Origin: Clostridia bacterium
Lineage (GTDB): Bacteria; Bacillota; Clostridia; Oscillospirales; Acutalibacteraceae
Assembly: GCA_017471765.1 (NCBI GenBank)
Contig: JAFURT010000028.1
Location: forward strand, 1 to 40,131
Reading direction: 5' to 3'
Length of the DNA stretch: 40,131 nt
Shown in pieces: positions 23,099 to 32,433 of this stretch (positions are counted from its first letter, which is position 1; each line of letters opens with the position of its first letter). The notes under the pieces are model-generated. The model worked only from the letters and a program-made list of their open reading frames with translations, made no database searches and was not told where the DNA came from. The position numbers and the translations under genes were made by a program.

Positions 23099-24736
23099 AT
23101 GACGATTGTTCATCTGCTTGAGAGAAACGCTAAAGATTTTCCCCAAGATACCGCCCTGGTAGAGATCAACCCCGAGCAGCCGGAGACTCGACGTGCCACC
23201 TGGCATGAGTTTGAGCTGGTGGAGCCCACCCCCCGGGTGCGGCATTATCGCCGGGAGATCACCTGGGAGGTCTTTAACGAAAAGGCCAATCGGATGGCTA
23301 ACCTGCTCCGGCAGAACGGTATCGGCCGTGGTAACAAGGTAGCTATCCTGCTGATGAACTGCATCGACTGGTTACCCATCTATTTCGGCATCCTGAAGGC
23401 GGGCGCACTGGCGGTGCCGCTGAATTTCCGCTATTCCTCCGATGAAATCGACTACTGCCTGGGGCTTGCCGAGGCGGATGTGCTGATTTTCGGGCCGGAG
23501 TTTATCGGCCGTGTGGAGGCGGTAGCGGATAAGATCAGCCGCCGTTGCCATTTGTTGTACCTTGGTGCCGGCTGTCCGGTGTTCGCAGACGACTACAACG
23601 ACCTCATCTCCGAGTGCTCCGGCTCCTACCCTGCCTGCACGCTGGAGGAAAAGGACGATGCCGCTATCTATTTCTCCTCCGGCACTACCGGCTTCCCCAA
23701 GGCTATCTTACATAATCATGAGAGCCTCATTCACGCCTGTCGGGTGGAGCAGAACCACCACAGCCAAAAGAAAGAGGATTGCTTCCTCTGCATCCCTCCG
23801 TTATACCATACCGGCGCTAAAATGCACTGGTTTGGCAGTCTGCTGACCGGCTCTAAGGCGGTTATCCTCAAAGGCACCCAGGCAAAAAATATTCTGGAGG
23901 CGGTGGATACCGAAGGGTGCACCATCGTGTGGCTGTTGGTACCGTGGGCACAGGATATCCTGAACGCTCTCGACCGGGGAGAGGTCAAGCTCTCCGACTA
24001 CAAGCTTTCTCAGTGGCGGCTGATGCACATCGGTGCCCAGCCGGTCCCCCAGAGCTTAATTAAGCGCTGGCTGGAGTATTTCCCCAACCAGCAGTATGAC
24101 ACCAACTACGGTCTGTCCGAGTCTATCGGCCCCGGTGCGGTACACCTGGGTGTGGAGAATATCCACAAGGTAGGCGCCATCGGCGTGCCCGGCTACGGCT
24201 GGGAGGTCAAAATCGTCTCCCCCGACGGTGCAGAGGTAAAGCAAGGCGATGTGGGCGAACTCTGCGTCCGCGGCCCCGGCGTCATGACCTGCTACTACCG
24301 GGACGAGGCGGCCACCGCCGACACTCTCCGGGATGGCTGGCTGTATACCGGCGACATGGCCATGCAGGATGAGGACGGCTTCATCTACCTGGTAGACCGG
24401 AAAAAGGACGTCATTATCACCGGTGGTGAAAACCTGTACCCGGTACAGATTGAGAACTTCCTCGCCGCCCACCCGAAGGTGAAGGATGTGGCAGTCATCG
24501 GCCTGCCCGACCCCCGTTTGGGCGAGATTGCCACCGCCATCATTGAGGTAAAAGCGGATATGGCCTGCACAGAAGAAGAGATCAACGATTTCTGTCTGGA
24601 GCTCCCCCGCTACAAGCGTCCCCGCAAGATCATCTTTGCGGATGTGCCCCGCAACCCCACCGGCAAGATTGAAAAGCCTCGTCTGCGTAAGATGTACGGT
24701 GGCGAAGGTCTGGTGGATTCCCAGAACAAGTCTTAA
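23099..24736 (+). CDS. AMP-forming acyl-CoA ligase (adenylate-forming family)
   Basis: 545 residues from ATG 23099, with AGAGGA about 9 nt upstream; an earlier in-frame start would lie inside the promoter. ANL-family motifs are in order: phosphate loop YFSSGTTGFPKAI (about 193), TNYGLSES (about 337), YTGDMAMQDEDGF and DRKKDVIITGGENLYP (about 420-452), and catalytic-Lys block NPTGKIEKPRLRK near the end. It activates a carboxylic acid to its CoA thioester via an acyl-AMP. The link with iorAB suggests an aryl acid (phenylacetate, hydroxyphenylacetate or indoleacetate), but the acyl pocket cannot be read by eye. First gene of the ligase-iorA-iorB operon. Confidence 0.93.
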   Translation: MTIVHLLERNAKDFPQDTALVEINPEQPETRRATWHEFELVEPTPRVRHYRREITWEVFNEKANRMANLLRQNGIGRGNKVAILLMNCIDWLPIYFGILKAGALAVPLNFRYSSDEIDYCLGLAEADVLIFGPEFIGRVEAVADKISRRCHLLYLGAGCPVFADDYNDLISECSGSYPACTLEEKDDAAIYFSSGTTGFPKAILHNHESLIHACRVEQNHHSQKKEDCFLCIPPLYHTGAKMHWFGSLLTGSKAVILKGTQAKNILEAVDTEGCTIVWLLVPWAQDILNALDRGEVKLSDYKLSQWRLMHIGAQPVPQSLIKRWLEYFPNQQYDTNYGLSESIGPGAVHLGVENIHKVGAIGVPGYGWEVKIVSPDGAEVKQGDVGELCVRGPGVMTCYYRDEAATADTLRDGWLYTGDMAMQDEDGFIYLVDRKKDVIITGGENLYPVQIENFLAAHPKVKDVAVIGLPDPRLGEIATAIIEVKADMACTEEEINDFCLELPRYKRPRKIIFADVPRNPTGKIEKPRLRKMYGGEGLVDSQNKS

Positions 24737-24762
24737 AGATCCCTGAAGAGAGGTATACGTAT

Positions 24763-26487
24763 ATGAAAAAACTAATGATTGGCAACCAGGCGGTTGCCGC
24801 CGGTCTGTACGATGGCGGACTGGGTGTGGTGTCCAGCTACCCCGGCACCCCCTCCACCGAGATCACCGAATTCCTGTCCAAATACGAAGATATCCACAGC
24901 GAGTGGGCACCCAACGAAAAGGTGGCCTGCGAAGTGGCTTTTGGCGCCAGCCTGGCCGGTGCCCGTTCCGCCTGTGCCATGAAGCACGTGGGACTGAACG
25001 TGGCCGCTGACCCCCTGTTCACCCTGTCCTACACGGGTGTCAACGGCGGTATGGTCATCTGCGTGGCAGACGACCCGGCGATGCACTCCTCCCAGAACGA
25101 GCAGGATTCTCGCCACTACGCCATTGCGGCCAAGGTGCCCATGCTGGAGCCGGCCGACTCTGCCGAGGCCTACGCCTTTGCCAAGGCGGCCTTTGCGCTG
25201 TCCGAGCAGTTCGACACCCCGGTGTTGCTGCGGATGTGCACCCGCATCGCCCACAGCCAGTCTGTGGTAGAGCTGGGCGAACATCAGCCGGCCGTGCTGA
25301 AGGACTACGCCAAAGACCCGGCCAAGTACATTATGATGCCCGGCAACGCCATCAAGCGCCACCCCGTGGTGGAGGCACGCACCGAAGCGTTGCGTGAGTA
25401 TGCGGAAAACTGCCCCTACAACACGGTGGAGTATCACTCCGACGAGATCGGTATCATCACCTCCGGGTGCTCCTATCTGTACGTTAAGGAAGCCCTGGGC
25501 GATACCGCCAGCATCCTGAAGATCGGTATGCCCAACCCCCTGCCGGTGAACATTATTAAAGATTTCGCCGCCAAGGTGAAGAAGCTGTATGTCATTGAAG
25601 AGCTGGATCCCATCATCGAGACCCACGTCCGTGCCCTGGGCATCGACGTAGTGGGCAAGGAGCTATTCTCTCTGCTGGGCGAATTCTCCCAGCAAACGAT
25701 AGCTGCCGCCTTCGGACTGGCGGATAAGCCCTGTGTCACCGCCGACTCCCCCATCCCGAACCGTCCCCCCATGATGTGTGCCGGTTGTCCTCACCGGGGT
25801 ATGTTCTACACCCTGGCGAAGAATAAGATTACCGTCCACGGTGACATCGGCTGCTACACCCTGGGTGCTGTACCGCCCCTGAATGCGCTGGACTCTACCC
25901 TGTGCATGGGCGCTTCCATATCGGGACTTCACGGCTTCAACGCCGCCCGTGGCGCCGAGGCGGAAGGTAAGAGCGTGGCGGTCATCGGCGACTCCACCTT
26001 CATGCACTCCGGTATGACCGGGCTGGTGAATGTGGCCTACAACGCCACCAATTCCACCGTCATCATTCTGGATAATTCCATCACCGGCATGACCGGCCAC
26101 CAGCAGAACCCCACCACCGGCTACAACATCAAGGGTGACCCGGCGGCCAAGGTGGACTTGGAGGCCCTGTGCAAGGCGCTGGGCATCAACCGTGTCCGTG
26201 TGGTGGACCCCTATGACCTGAAGGCCTGCGAGACCTCCGTCAAGGAAGAGCTGGCGGTGGCGGAGCCGTCGGTCATCATCTCCCGCCGTCCCTGTGTGCT
26301 GCTTAAGTCCGTTAAGGCGCTCCCCACTCTCAAGGTAGAGGCGGACAAGTGCAAATCCTGCAAACGCTGTATGGGTCTGGGCTGTCCGGCTATCAGCATG
26401 AAGGATGGCAAGGCGGTTATTGACAACACCTTGTGTGTCGGTTGTGGCGTGTGCAAACAGCTGTGCGCCTTTGACGCCATTGTATAA
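24763..26487 (+). CDS. iorA: Indolepyruvate:ferredoxin oxidoreductase, alpha subunit
   Basis: 574 residues. The N-terminal pyrimidine-binding half begins with GNQAVAAGLYDGGLGVVSSYPGTPSTEI split at the turn. The C-terminal TPP-binding half has GDIGCYTLGAVPP, GDSTFMHSG and DNSITGMTGHQQNPTTG (about residues 365-450). At the end are two 4Fe-4S motifs, CKSCKRCMGLGC and CVGCGVCKQLC. With IorB it interconverts aryl pyruvates and arylacetyl-CoA plus CO2, using ferredoxin. In anaerobes the enzyme can run in either direction. It lies 26 nt after the ligase gene and 16 nt before iorB. RBS AAGAGAGG. Confidence 0.97.
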   Translation: MKKLMIGNQAVAAGLYDGGLGVVSSYPGTPSTEITEFLSKYEDIHSEWAPNEKVACEVAFGASLAGARSACAMKHVGLNVAADPLFTLSYTGVNGGMVICVADDPAMHSSQNEQDSRHYAIAAKVPMLEPADSAEAYAFAKAAFALSEQFDTPVLLRMCTRIAHSQSVVELGEHQPAVLKDYAKDPAKYIMMPGNAIKRHPVVEARTEALREYAENCPYNTVEYHSDEIGIITSGCSYLYVKEALGDTASILKIGMPNPLPVNIIKDFAAKVKKLYVIEELDPIIETHVRALGIDVVGKELFSLLGEFSQQTIAAAFGLADKPCVTADSPIPNRPPMMCAGCPHRGMFYTLAKNKITVHGDIGCYTLGAVPPLNALDSTLCMGASISGLHGFNAARGAEAEGKSVAVIGDSTFMHSGMTGLVNVAYNATNSTVIILDNSITGMTGHQQNPTTGYNIKGDPAAKVDLEALCKALGINRVRVVDPYDLKACETSVKEELAVAEPSVIISRRPCVLLKSVKALPTLKVEADKCKSCKRCMGLGCPAISMKDGKAVIDNTLCVGCGVCKQLCAFDAIV

Positions 26488-26503
26488 GGAGGGAGAGATT
26501 GCT

Positions 26504-27076
26504 ATGAAAACAACCAGTGTTATGATCGTCGGTGTGGGCGGACAGGGCAGTCTGCTCGCCTCCAAGCTGTTAGGACGCCTCCTCATGGACGAGGGCTACG
26601 ATGTCAAAGTCAGCGAGGTGCACGGCATGAGCCAGCGTGGCGGCTCGGTGGTCACCTATGTTCGTTTCGGCGAAAAAGTATACTCCCCCATCGTCACCGA
26701 CGGCGAGGCAGACTTTATCATATCTTTTGAAAAACTGGAGGCGGCTCGCTACGCCCGGTATCTGGCGGCAGATGGCCGTATCATCGTCAACACCCAGCAG
26801 ATTGATCCCATGCCGGTCATCATCGGTGCGGCTGAGTATCCTGTCGACGTGCTGGATGAGCTGACCGCCAAAGGGGTACAGGTGGAGGCACTGGATGCTC
26901 TCTCCCTGGCCCAGCAGGCCGGCTCGGCTAAGGCGGTGAACATCGTGCTGATGGGCCGTGCCGCCAAATATTTTGGCATTCCCTATGAGCGGTGGATCGC
27001 CGCTATCGAAAACACCGTGGCGCCCAAGTTCGTGGAGATGAACAAGGTGGCTTTCGACCTGGGATACAATGCATAA
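26504..27076 (+). CDS. iorB: Indolepyruvate:ferredoxin oxidoreductase, beta subunit
   Basis: 190 residues from ATG 26504, preceded by AAGGAGGGAG. It is the gamma-like domain of 2-oxoacid oxidoreductases: VMIVGVGGQGSLLASKLLG at the N-terminus, then VSEVHGMSQRGGSVVTYVRFG split near residue 40, the hallmark block of IorB. Full family length. Partner of IorA. No clear terminator follows, so operon transcripts may run on into the T-box leader and paaK. Confidence 0.96.
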   Translation: MKTTSVMIVGVGGQGSLLASKLLGRLLMDEGYDVKVSEVHGMSQRGGSVVTYVRFGEKVYSPIVTDGEADFIISFEKLEAARYARYLAADGRIIVNTQQIDPMPVIIGAAEYPVDVLDELTAKGVQVEALDALSLAQQAGSAKAVNIVLMGRAAKYFGIPYERWIAAIENTVAPKFVEMNKVAFDLGYNA

Positions 27077-27092
27077 ATTTGCAAATTAATCG

Positions 27093-27121
27093 TTGACAAT
27101 TCAAAAAAACAGTGATAAAAT
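27093..27121 (+). promoter_or_regulatory. Promoter of the T-box-paaK-ACT unit
   Basis: TTGACA, 17 bp, TAAAAT, immediately before the T-box leader. Predicted start about 27128. Confidence 0.8.
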
Positions 27122-27127
27122 ACACTT

Positions 27128-27397
27128 TGTAAAGACGCTTGAGTGAAAACCAGTACCCGAAAATATCACTTACAGAGAACTGCGGTTGGTGGAATGCAGT
27201 AGTGTAAAATCGGTGAATTCCTTTCACGAGTCGTTGGCTGAAGGGCAACTGCGTAGGCCAAACGGGTTCGACCGTTACATCGACAAGGGTGTGTCAGCAC
27301 TCGGAGGCCGTTATTGTGAGATAGCGGTAAATAGAGGTGGTACCACGGGATTTTTCTCGTCCTCTGTATTCCGAAGCGGAATGCAGAGGACGTTTTT
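27128..27397 (+). promoter_or_regulatory. T-box leader, probably tRNA-Phe responsive
   Basis: Stem I tip: AGAGAACTGCGGTTGGTGG then AATGCAGT (27176-27200), the conserved AGAGA...GGTTGGTG arrangement. The 3' side of the specifier loop reads GTGAATTCCTTTCAC, so GAA is followed by TTC at 27218-27220, a Phe codon. The T-box sequence is AGAGGTGGTACCACGG (27333-27348), whose variable base T would pair with a discriminator A, as in tRNA-Phe. Terminator: 16-bp stem CGTCCTCTGTATTCCG (27358-27373) with 27377-27392, then TTTTT. Uncharged tRNA would stabilise the antiterminator and turn on paaK and the ACT gene. The specifier is followed by C rather than the usual A, so the codon call is tentative. The leader itself is certain. 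Confidence 0.93.
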
Positions 27398-27455
27398 GTT
27401 TTCTGCCTTCCCGTAGCAGCTCCCACTTTATCTCTGATAGAAAGGACGAAATAAC

Positions 27456-28766
27456 ATGGAAAAACGTTACTATCAACCCGAAATTGAGACCATGCCGGTT
27501 GAAGAAATCAAAAAGCTCCAATCGGAAAAGCTGGTCAAACAGGTGCGGCATGTGTATGACAATGTGCCCTACTACCGCAATCTGATGGAGGAGAAAGGGG
27601 TCACCCCCGACGACATCCACGGCATTGAGGACCTGCACAAGCTCCCCTTCCTCACCAAGGCCGATCTGCGGGACGCCTATCCCTACGGCCTGCTGGCGAA
27701 GCCCCTGAAGGATTGCGTCCGCATCCAGTCCACCTCCGGCACTACCGGCCGCCGCGTGGTAGCCTTCTACACCCAGCACGATATTGATCTATGGGAGGAC
27801 TGCTGTGCCCGTGCTATCGTGGCCGCCGGCGGCACCGAGGAGGATGTGTGCCAGGTAGCTTACGGCTATGGCCTGTTCACCGGCGGCCCAGGCCTCAACG
27901 GCGGTTCTCACAAGGTGGGCTGTTTGACCCTGCCTATGTCCTCTGGCTTCACCGAGAGACAAATTCAGTTCATGACTGACCTGAATGCCACCATCCTGTG
28001 CTGCACCCCTTCCTACGCCGCCTATATTGGCGAGACAGCCAAGGAGATGGGACTGACCCCCGACCAGATCCCGTTGAAGGCCGGCATTTTCGGTGCTGAA
28101 CCCTGGACCGAAGAGATGCGCCGTGGAATTGAAGCCGCCCTGGGCATCAAAGCCTACGACATCTATGGTCTCACCGAGACTTCCGGCCCCGGTGTATCCT
28201 TCGAGTGCTCCGAGCAGACGGGCATGCACATCAACGAGGACCACTTCCTAGCCGAGATCATCGACCCCGACACCGGCGAAGTACTACCGGAGGGAAGCAA
28301 GGGTGAGCTGGTATTCACCGCCCTGGATAAAGAAGCCTTCCCCCTGCTCCGGTACCGCACCCGGGATATCTGCGTGCTCACCCGCAAGCCCTGTTCCTGC
28401 GGCCGCACCCACATCAAGATGTCCAAGCCGATGGGACGCAGCGACGATATGATGATCATCCGTGGCGTCAACGTGTTTCCCAGCCAGATCGAGACGGTTC
28501 TACTGCAGGAGGGCTACCAGCCCAACTACCAGATCGTGGTGGATCGCGTAGGCAACAACGACACCTTTGAGGTCAACGTGGAAATGAATCCCGACCAGTT
28601 CGAGGATACCGTCGGCGGCATCACCGCCCGGGAAAAGGCGCTGGCCGATGCCATGAAGGCTATCCTGGGCATCAACCCCAAGGTGCACTTGGTTGCTCCC
28701 AAGTCCATCACCCGTAGCGAGGGCAAGGCTGTCCGTGTCATCGACAAGCGCAAGCTACATGATTAA
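27456..28766 (+). CDS. paaK: Phenylacetate-CoA ligase (PaaK family)
   Basis: 436 residues, the normal length for PaaK. Motifs: N-terminal YYQPEIETMPVEEIKKLQ; phosphate loop STSGTTGRRVVAFYT (about 92-106); YGYGLFTGG; GAEPWTEEMR (about 209); DIYGLTETSGPG (about 230); LLRYRTRDI (about 299); RSDDMMIIRGVNVFPSQIE (about 328-346). It makes phenylacetyl-CoA, or a related arylacetyl-CoA, from the free acid, ATP and CoA. It lies behind a T-box leader and just after iorAB, whose substrate it would provide. RBS GAAAGGAC. Confidence 0.95.
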   Translation: MEKRYYQPEIETMPVEEIKKLQSEKLVKQVRHVYDNVPYYRNLMEEKGVTPDDIHGIEDLHKLPFLTKADLRDAYPYGLLAKPLKDCVRIQSTSGTTGRRVVAFYTQHDIDLWEDCCARAIVAAGGTEEDVCQVAYGYGLFTGGPGLNGGSHKVGCLTLPMSSGFTERQIQFMTDLNATILCCTPSYAAYIGETAKEMGLTPDQIPLKAGIFGAEPWTEEMRRGIEAALGIKAYDIYGLTETSGPGVSFECSEQTGMHINEDHFLAEIIDPDTGEVLPEGSKGELVFTALDKEAFPLLRYRTRDICVLTRKPCSCGRTHIKMSKPMGRSDDMMIIRGVNVFPSQIETVLLQEGYQPNYQIVVDRVGNNDTFEVNVEMNPDQFEDTVGGITAREKALADAMKAILGINPKVHLVAPKSITRSEGKAVRVIDKRKLHD

Positions 28767-28778
28767 GGAGGTATTGGT

Positions 28779-29210
28779 ATGTCTTTGAAGCAACTGACTG
28801 TTTTCGTAGAGAATAAGCCGGGTGCACTGGTGGCCATCACCGACACCCTAGCAGAGCATAAGGTCAACATCCGCGCCCTTTCCATCGCTGACACCCAGGA
28901 ATTTGGCATCCTGCGTCTCATTGTCAGTGACAATGACACTGCCCTGGTCACCCTGACCCGGGAGGGCTATCTTATCAAGACCACCGACGTGGTGGGTGTC
29001 AAGATCGGTGACCAGCCGGGCAAGCTGTCCAAGGCACTGGCCGTGCTGGATGAGGCAGGCATCAATATGGAGTACCTGTACGCCTTTATGTCCCGCACCG
29101 AAAAGCATGCCTATGTTGTGCTCCGAGTGGCTGACAATGCCGCCGCCGAAACCGCACTGGAGGCCGCCGGCTTCCATCTCATCACCGATGTGGATATAAA
29201 TAAATTGTAA
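28779..29210 (+). CDS. Double ACT-domain protein
   Basis: 143 residues made of two ACT domains: residues 3-66 (LTVFVENKPGALVAITDTL) and 72-138 (VGVKIGDQPGKLSKALAVL, then GINMEYLYAF). No enzymatic domain. ACT domains bind amino acids at dimer interfaces. In this position the protein may sense phenylalanine or another aromatic amino acid and adjust PaaK or IorAB. Stand-alone double-ACT proteins next to paaK are common in anaerobes. Starts 12 nt after paaK, with AAGGAGG upstream, so it is co-transcribed under the T-box. Confidence 0.93.
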   Translation: MSLKQLTVFVENKPGALVAITDTLAEHKVNIRALSIADTQEFGILRLIVSDNDTALVTLTREGYLIKTTDVVGVKIGDQPGKLSKALAVLDEAGINMEYLYAFMSRTEKHAYVVLRVADNAAAETALEAAGFHLITDVDINKL

Positions 29211-29220
29211 AAAGCAGCAC

Positions 29221-29257
29221 ACAGCCCCGGCTTCGTAAAGAAGCCGGGGCTGTTTTT
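29221..29257 (+). terminator. Terminator after the ACT gene
   Basis: 13-bp stem ACAGCCCCGGCTT/AAGCCGGGGCTGT followed by TTTTTT. It also separates the convergent mutS2 gene. Confidence 0.92.
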
Positions 29258-29267
29258 TGTGTTGTGT

Positions 29268-31658
29268 TTATTTCAGTTCGACGACCGTTACGCCGGTCTC
29301 TCCCTCGCCGTAGACGCCGAGGCGGAAGCCCTTGACCTGGCGGTGGCCCTTCAGGTGGCTGTGCACAGCCGAACGCAAGGCACCGGTGCCTTTACCGTGG
29401 ATAATGGTGACACGCTCCAGACCGCACAGAATGGCATTATCCAAGAAGCGGTCCACCTCCAGCAGAGCCTCATCCGTCATCATGCCACGCAGATCCAGGT
29501 CGGTGGCGGCACTGCGCTCCATCCGGGAGGTCAGGCCGCTAACTCCCCGGCCGGGCACCGGCACGGTGCGGCCTTTCTTCTCTGCACGCTTGGACTCATA
29601 CAGCCGCAGATTGGCAAGAGGCGTGCGCGTACGGATGGCCCCGGCCTGCACCTCTACCATGTCCTGGGTATCCGGCAGTTTCAGCACCGTAGCCTGCAAG
29701 CCCATGTCCATCAGCTGCACCTTATCCCCCACCTGCAACGGCCGGGGTAGCTCGTATTCTTCCAATTCCCGCTGGGTCACCGGGTCAACGGCATCCTCCA
29801 TCTTCCGCAGGCGGGATTTCAGCTGGCTTTTCGCCTGTTGGGTCTTTTGGGCGAAGTCTGCGGCTTCTTTCTGCCGGCGCAGGTCATCCAGCTCGTCCAT
29901 CAGCTGTTGCGCCTCTGCCCGGGCTTTTTCCACAATGCGCCGGGCTTGCTGGCGAGCATTTTCCAGCTCCTTTTCCTGCCGCTGGTGAAGGTCCTCCAGC
30001 TTTTCCTCCCGCTGGCGGGCGGCACGTTCTGCCCGCTGGCGAGCGCTTTCCGCCTGTATCAGCTGTCCCTCCAGCTCCTGCCGTCGGGCATCCAGCTGGG
30101 TGACCACCTCTTCCAGGCGGCGATCCTCCCCGGAGACCAGCCCTCTGGCCTGTTCCACCAATGACTGCTCCATGCCCAGCCGTTCGGTAATAGCAAAGGC
30201 ATTCGACCGTCCCGGCACACCCACCAGCAACCGGTAGGTGGGGCTAAGGGTGGCCACATCGAACTCACAGCTGGCATTCTCCACGCCGGGGGTGTGGATG
30301 GCATAGGCCTTCAGCTCCGCATAGTGGGTAGTGGCGCCAATACGAGCCCCCTGCTGGCGCAGGCGCTCTAAGATAGCGATCGCCAACGCCGCACCCTCTA
30401 CCGGGTCGGTACCGGCGCCCAGCTCATCCAATAGCACCAGGCTACTGCTATCCGCCTCCTTCAGGATGCGGATAACATTGGTCATATGGGCAGAGAAGGT
30501 GGACAACGATTGCTCGATGGATTGCTCATCGCCAATATCCACCAGCAGGCGACGGAACACGGAAATCTGGCTACCGTCGCTGACCGGCGGCAACAGACCG
30601 CACATGGTCATAGCGGTGAGCAGGCCCAGGGTCTTCAGGGTCACTGTTTTACCGCCGGTGTTGGGGCCTGTGATTACCAACGTGTCAAACTCGCCGCCCA
30701 GTTCTACATCCACCGGCACGATTTTTTTGGCGTCAATCAGGGGATGGCGCGCTTTATTGAGCCGCACATGGCCGTCGGCTGACAGCAGAGGCTTGGCCGC
30801 CTTCATCTTATAGGCTAGCTTTGCTTTGGCAAAAATCACATTGAGTTCCAGCAAAATTTGATAATCCGCAATAATAGCCGTGGCGAAGCTCCCCACCTCC
30901 GCAGACAGTTCCGCAATAATGCGCTCGATTTCTGTTTCCTCTTTTGCCCGCAACACTTTAATGTCATTGTTAGCCTCCACCACCCCCATGGGCTCCACGA
31001 ATACCGTCGCCCCGGAGGCAGAGGTGTCATGCACCAGGCCGGGCACCTCACTACGGTGCTCTGCCTTGACCGGTACTACAAACCGGCCACTGCGGATGGT
31101 GACGATGGGATCCTGCAACGCCTTTTGATAGGCCGGAGAACGCACCAGCTTATCCAGTTGCTCCCGTACCCGGGCAGAGGCGGCTCGCATCTTCCGGCGA
31201 ATATCCGCCAGGGTGGGCGAGGCGTTGTCGGCTACCTCCTCCTCACTGACCACCGTGGTGGTGATGCGCTCCTCCAGATACTTGTTGGGGGCCAGCACGG
31301 AAAAACGGTCGTCCAGGCTGGTAGCGACCCCCTCACAATGGGAGCGCCACTCGGCCAGCGACCGGATGACGCGCAGAGTCTCCGCTATACGCAGAAGCTC
31401 CCCCAGAGACAGGCTGGCCCCGGCCTCTGCCCGTCGCAGAGGGTTGGTCACATTGGCCAGCTGTCCAAAGGAGGGACTGCCAAAGCCGGCCATCAGCCGG
31501 GAGGCATCGTCCGTCTCCTCCACCAGTCGGCGTACCGCCTCCAGTTCCCCGGCGGGACGCAGAGAACGAGCCATATGAGCCGCATCGGCACAACAGGTCT
31601 CGCCGGCCAGCATATCCAGTATTTTATCCAGTTCCAGTGCACGTAAATCTCGGTTCAT
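29268..31658 (-). CDS. mutS2: MutS2 family DNA-binding/ribosome-rescue ATPase
   Basis: 796 residues, full length. Walker A GPNTGGKTVTLKTLG at 331-345, then Walker B LVLLDELGAGTDP and the signature STFSAHM before it. Residues about 505-630 are a long charged coiled coil (RQREEKLEDLHQRQEKELE). C-terminal Smr domain about 715-796, with LDLRGM and HGKGTGALR. MutS2 suppresses recombination between diverged DNA or, as shown in Bacillus, splits collided ribosomes; the Smr domain has nuclease activity in some species. It follows recO by 16 nt and starts after GGAAGGA, so it is read with the era-recO genes. Confidence 0.96.
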   Translation of the reverse strand: MNRDLRALELDKILDMLAGETCCADAAHMARSLRPAGELEAVRRLVEETDDASRLMAGFGSPSFGQLANVTNPLRRAEAGASLSLGELLRIAETLRVIRSLAEWRSHCEGVATSLDDRFSVLAPNKYLEERITTTVVSEEEVADNASPTLADIRRKMRAASARVREQLDKLVRSPAYQKALQDPIVTIRSGRFVVPVKAEHRSEVPGLVHDTSASGATVFVEPMGVVEANNDIKVLRAKEETEIERIIAELSAEVGSFATAIIADYQILLELNVIFAKAKLAYKMKAAKPLLSADGHVRLNKARHPLIDAKKIVPVDVELGGEFDTLVITGPNTGGKTVTLKTLGLLTAMTMCGLLPPVSDGSQISVFRRLLVDIGDEQSIEQSLSTFSAHMTNVIRILKEADSSSLVLLDELGAGTDPVEGAALAIAILERLRQQGARIGATTHYAELKAYAIHTPGVENASCEFDVATLSPTYRLLVGVPGRSNAFAITERLGMEQSLVEQARGLVSGEDRRLEEVVTQLDARRQELEGQLIQAESARQRAERAARQREEKLEDLHQRQEKELENARQQARRIVEKARAEAQQLMDELDDLRRQKEAADFAQKTQQAKSQLKSRLRKMEDAVDPVTQRELEEYELPRPLQVGDKVQLMDMGLQATVLKLPDTQDMVEVQAGAIRTRTPLANLRLYESKRAEKKGRTVPVPGRGVSGLTSRMERSAATDLDLRGMMTDEALLEVDRFLDNAILCGLERVTIIHGKGTGALRSAVHSHLKGHRQVKGFRLGVYGEGETGVTVVELK

Positions 31659-31674
31659 CTATGTATTCCTTCCG

Positions 31675-32433
31675 TCAGGGTCGTAATGTGTGATAAAACT
31701 CCAAGGTATTGAAAGAGCGCTGTACCTGAGCCAGCAAAAACCGTTCCATCAAGGTAGCCAGGGCGGCCACCTCCGGTGTGGGCAGGGAAAAAGCAAAACA
31801 ACGCTCAAAGGCGCCATACAGGATATGCCGCAGGGCCGCCAGCACCCCGGAAGACACCGCCAGGCCATCTCCCTGGGCGGCGTGTGCCGAGCAGAACAGC
31901 GTCCCCGCTGTGGGAGAAAACACCAACTCTCCCCCCTCTTTTCCGCACCGACAGCACCCGGTCAGGTCGGGCATATACCCTTCCAGACTGAGCAGACGCC
32001 CCTCCACAACCGCTTTAATAAGCAGGGGGTCCTTCTTATCCTCGCACAGGTAGTGCAGACCTCCCAGCAGCAAGCGCAGGTGGTCGGGGGCCGGCTGGTC
32101 GGTGGGACACAGCCGCAGGGCCAGCTCACAGAAATACTGTGCCAGCGCCAGCTTCTCCACATCCTGCCGCAGGGGGAAAAACACATCCTGCGGCTGGGCG
32201 TCCTCGATGATGTACCTATCCCGTCCCGGGATAAGACTCAGCCGGGCGTAGCAGAGGGGCTGGGTCGCCGCCCCGGAACGGCTTTTCAGCCGTTTCGCTC
32301 CCCGGGCGGAGGCACGCAAAAGCCCCTTATCCCGGGTGAGAATAGCCACAAAGCGGTCTGCCTCAGCCGTGGTGTCATACTCCCGCAGAATCAGGCCGTC
32401 GGTCATCAGATGCTGTTTTGGGGCGGTCGCCAT
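31675..32433 (-). CDS. recO: DNA repair protein RecO
   Basis: 252 residues from ATG 32433, with GGAGGAGGGA 7 nt upstream. The N-terminal OB fold begins TDGLILREYDTTAEADRFVAI split by a turn, then LLRASARGAKRLKSRSG. The zinc-binding Cys set is CCRCGKEG about residue 160 with a later C-x-H (FCSAHAAQG). It loads RecA with RecR in recombinational repair. It overlaps the end of yqzL by 59 nt in another frame and sits at its usual Firmicutes place after era. Confidence 0.95.
   Translation of the reverse strand: MATAPKQHLMTDGLILREYDTTAEADRFVAILTRDKGLLRASARGAKRLKSRSGAATQPLCYARLSLIPGRDRYIIEDAQPQDVFFPLRQDVEKLALAQYFCELALRLCPTDQPAPDHLRLLLGGLHYLCEDKKDPLLIKAVVEGRLLSLEGYMPDLTGCCRCGKEGGELVFSPTAGTLFCSAHAAQGDGLAVSSGVLAALRHILYGAFERCFAFSLPTPEVAALATLMERFLLAQVQRSFNTLEFYHTLRP

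Noticed and set aside
27186-27416. A 76-codon frame in the paaK leader.
   Set aside because: It runs through the T-box antiterminator and terminator, so the RNA element explains the conservation.
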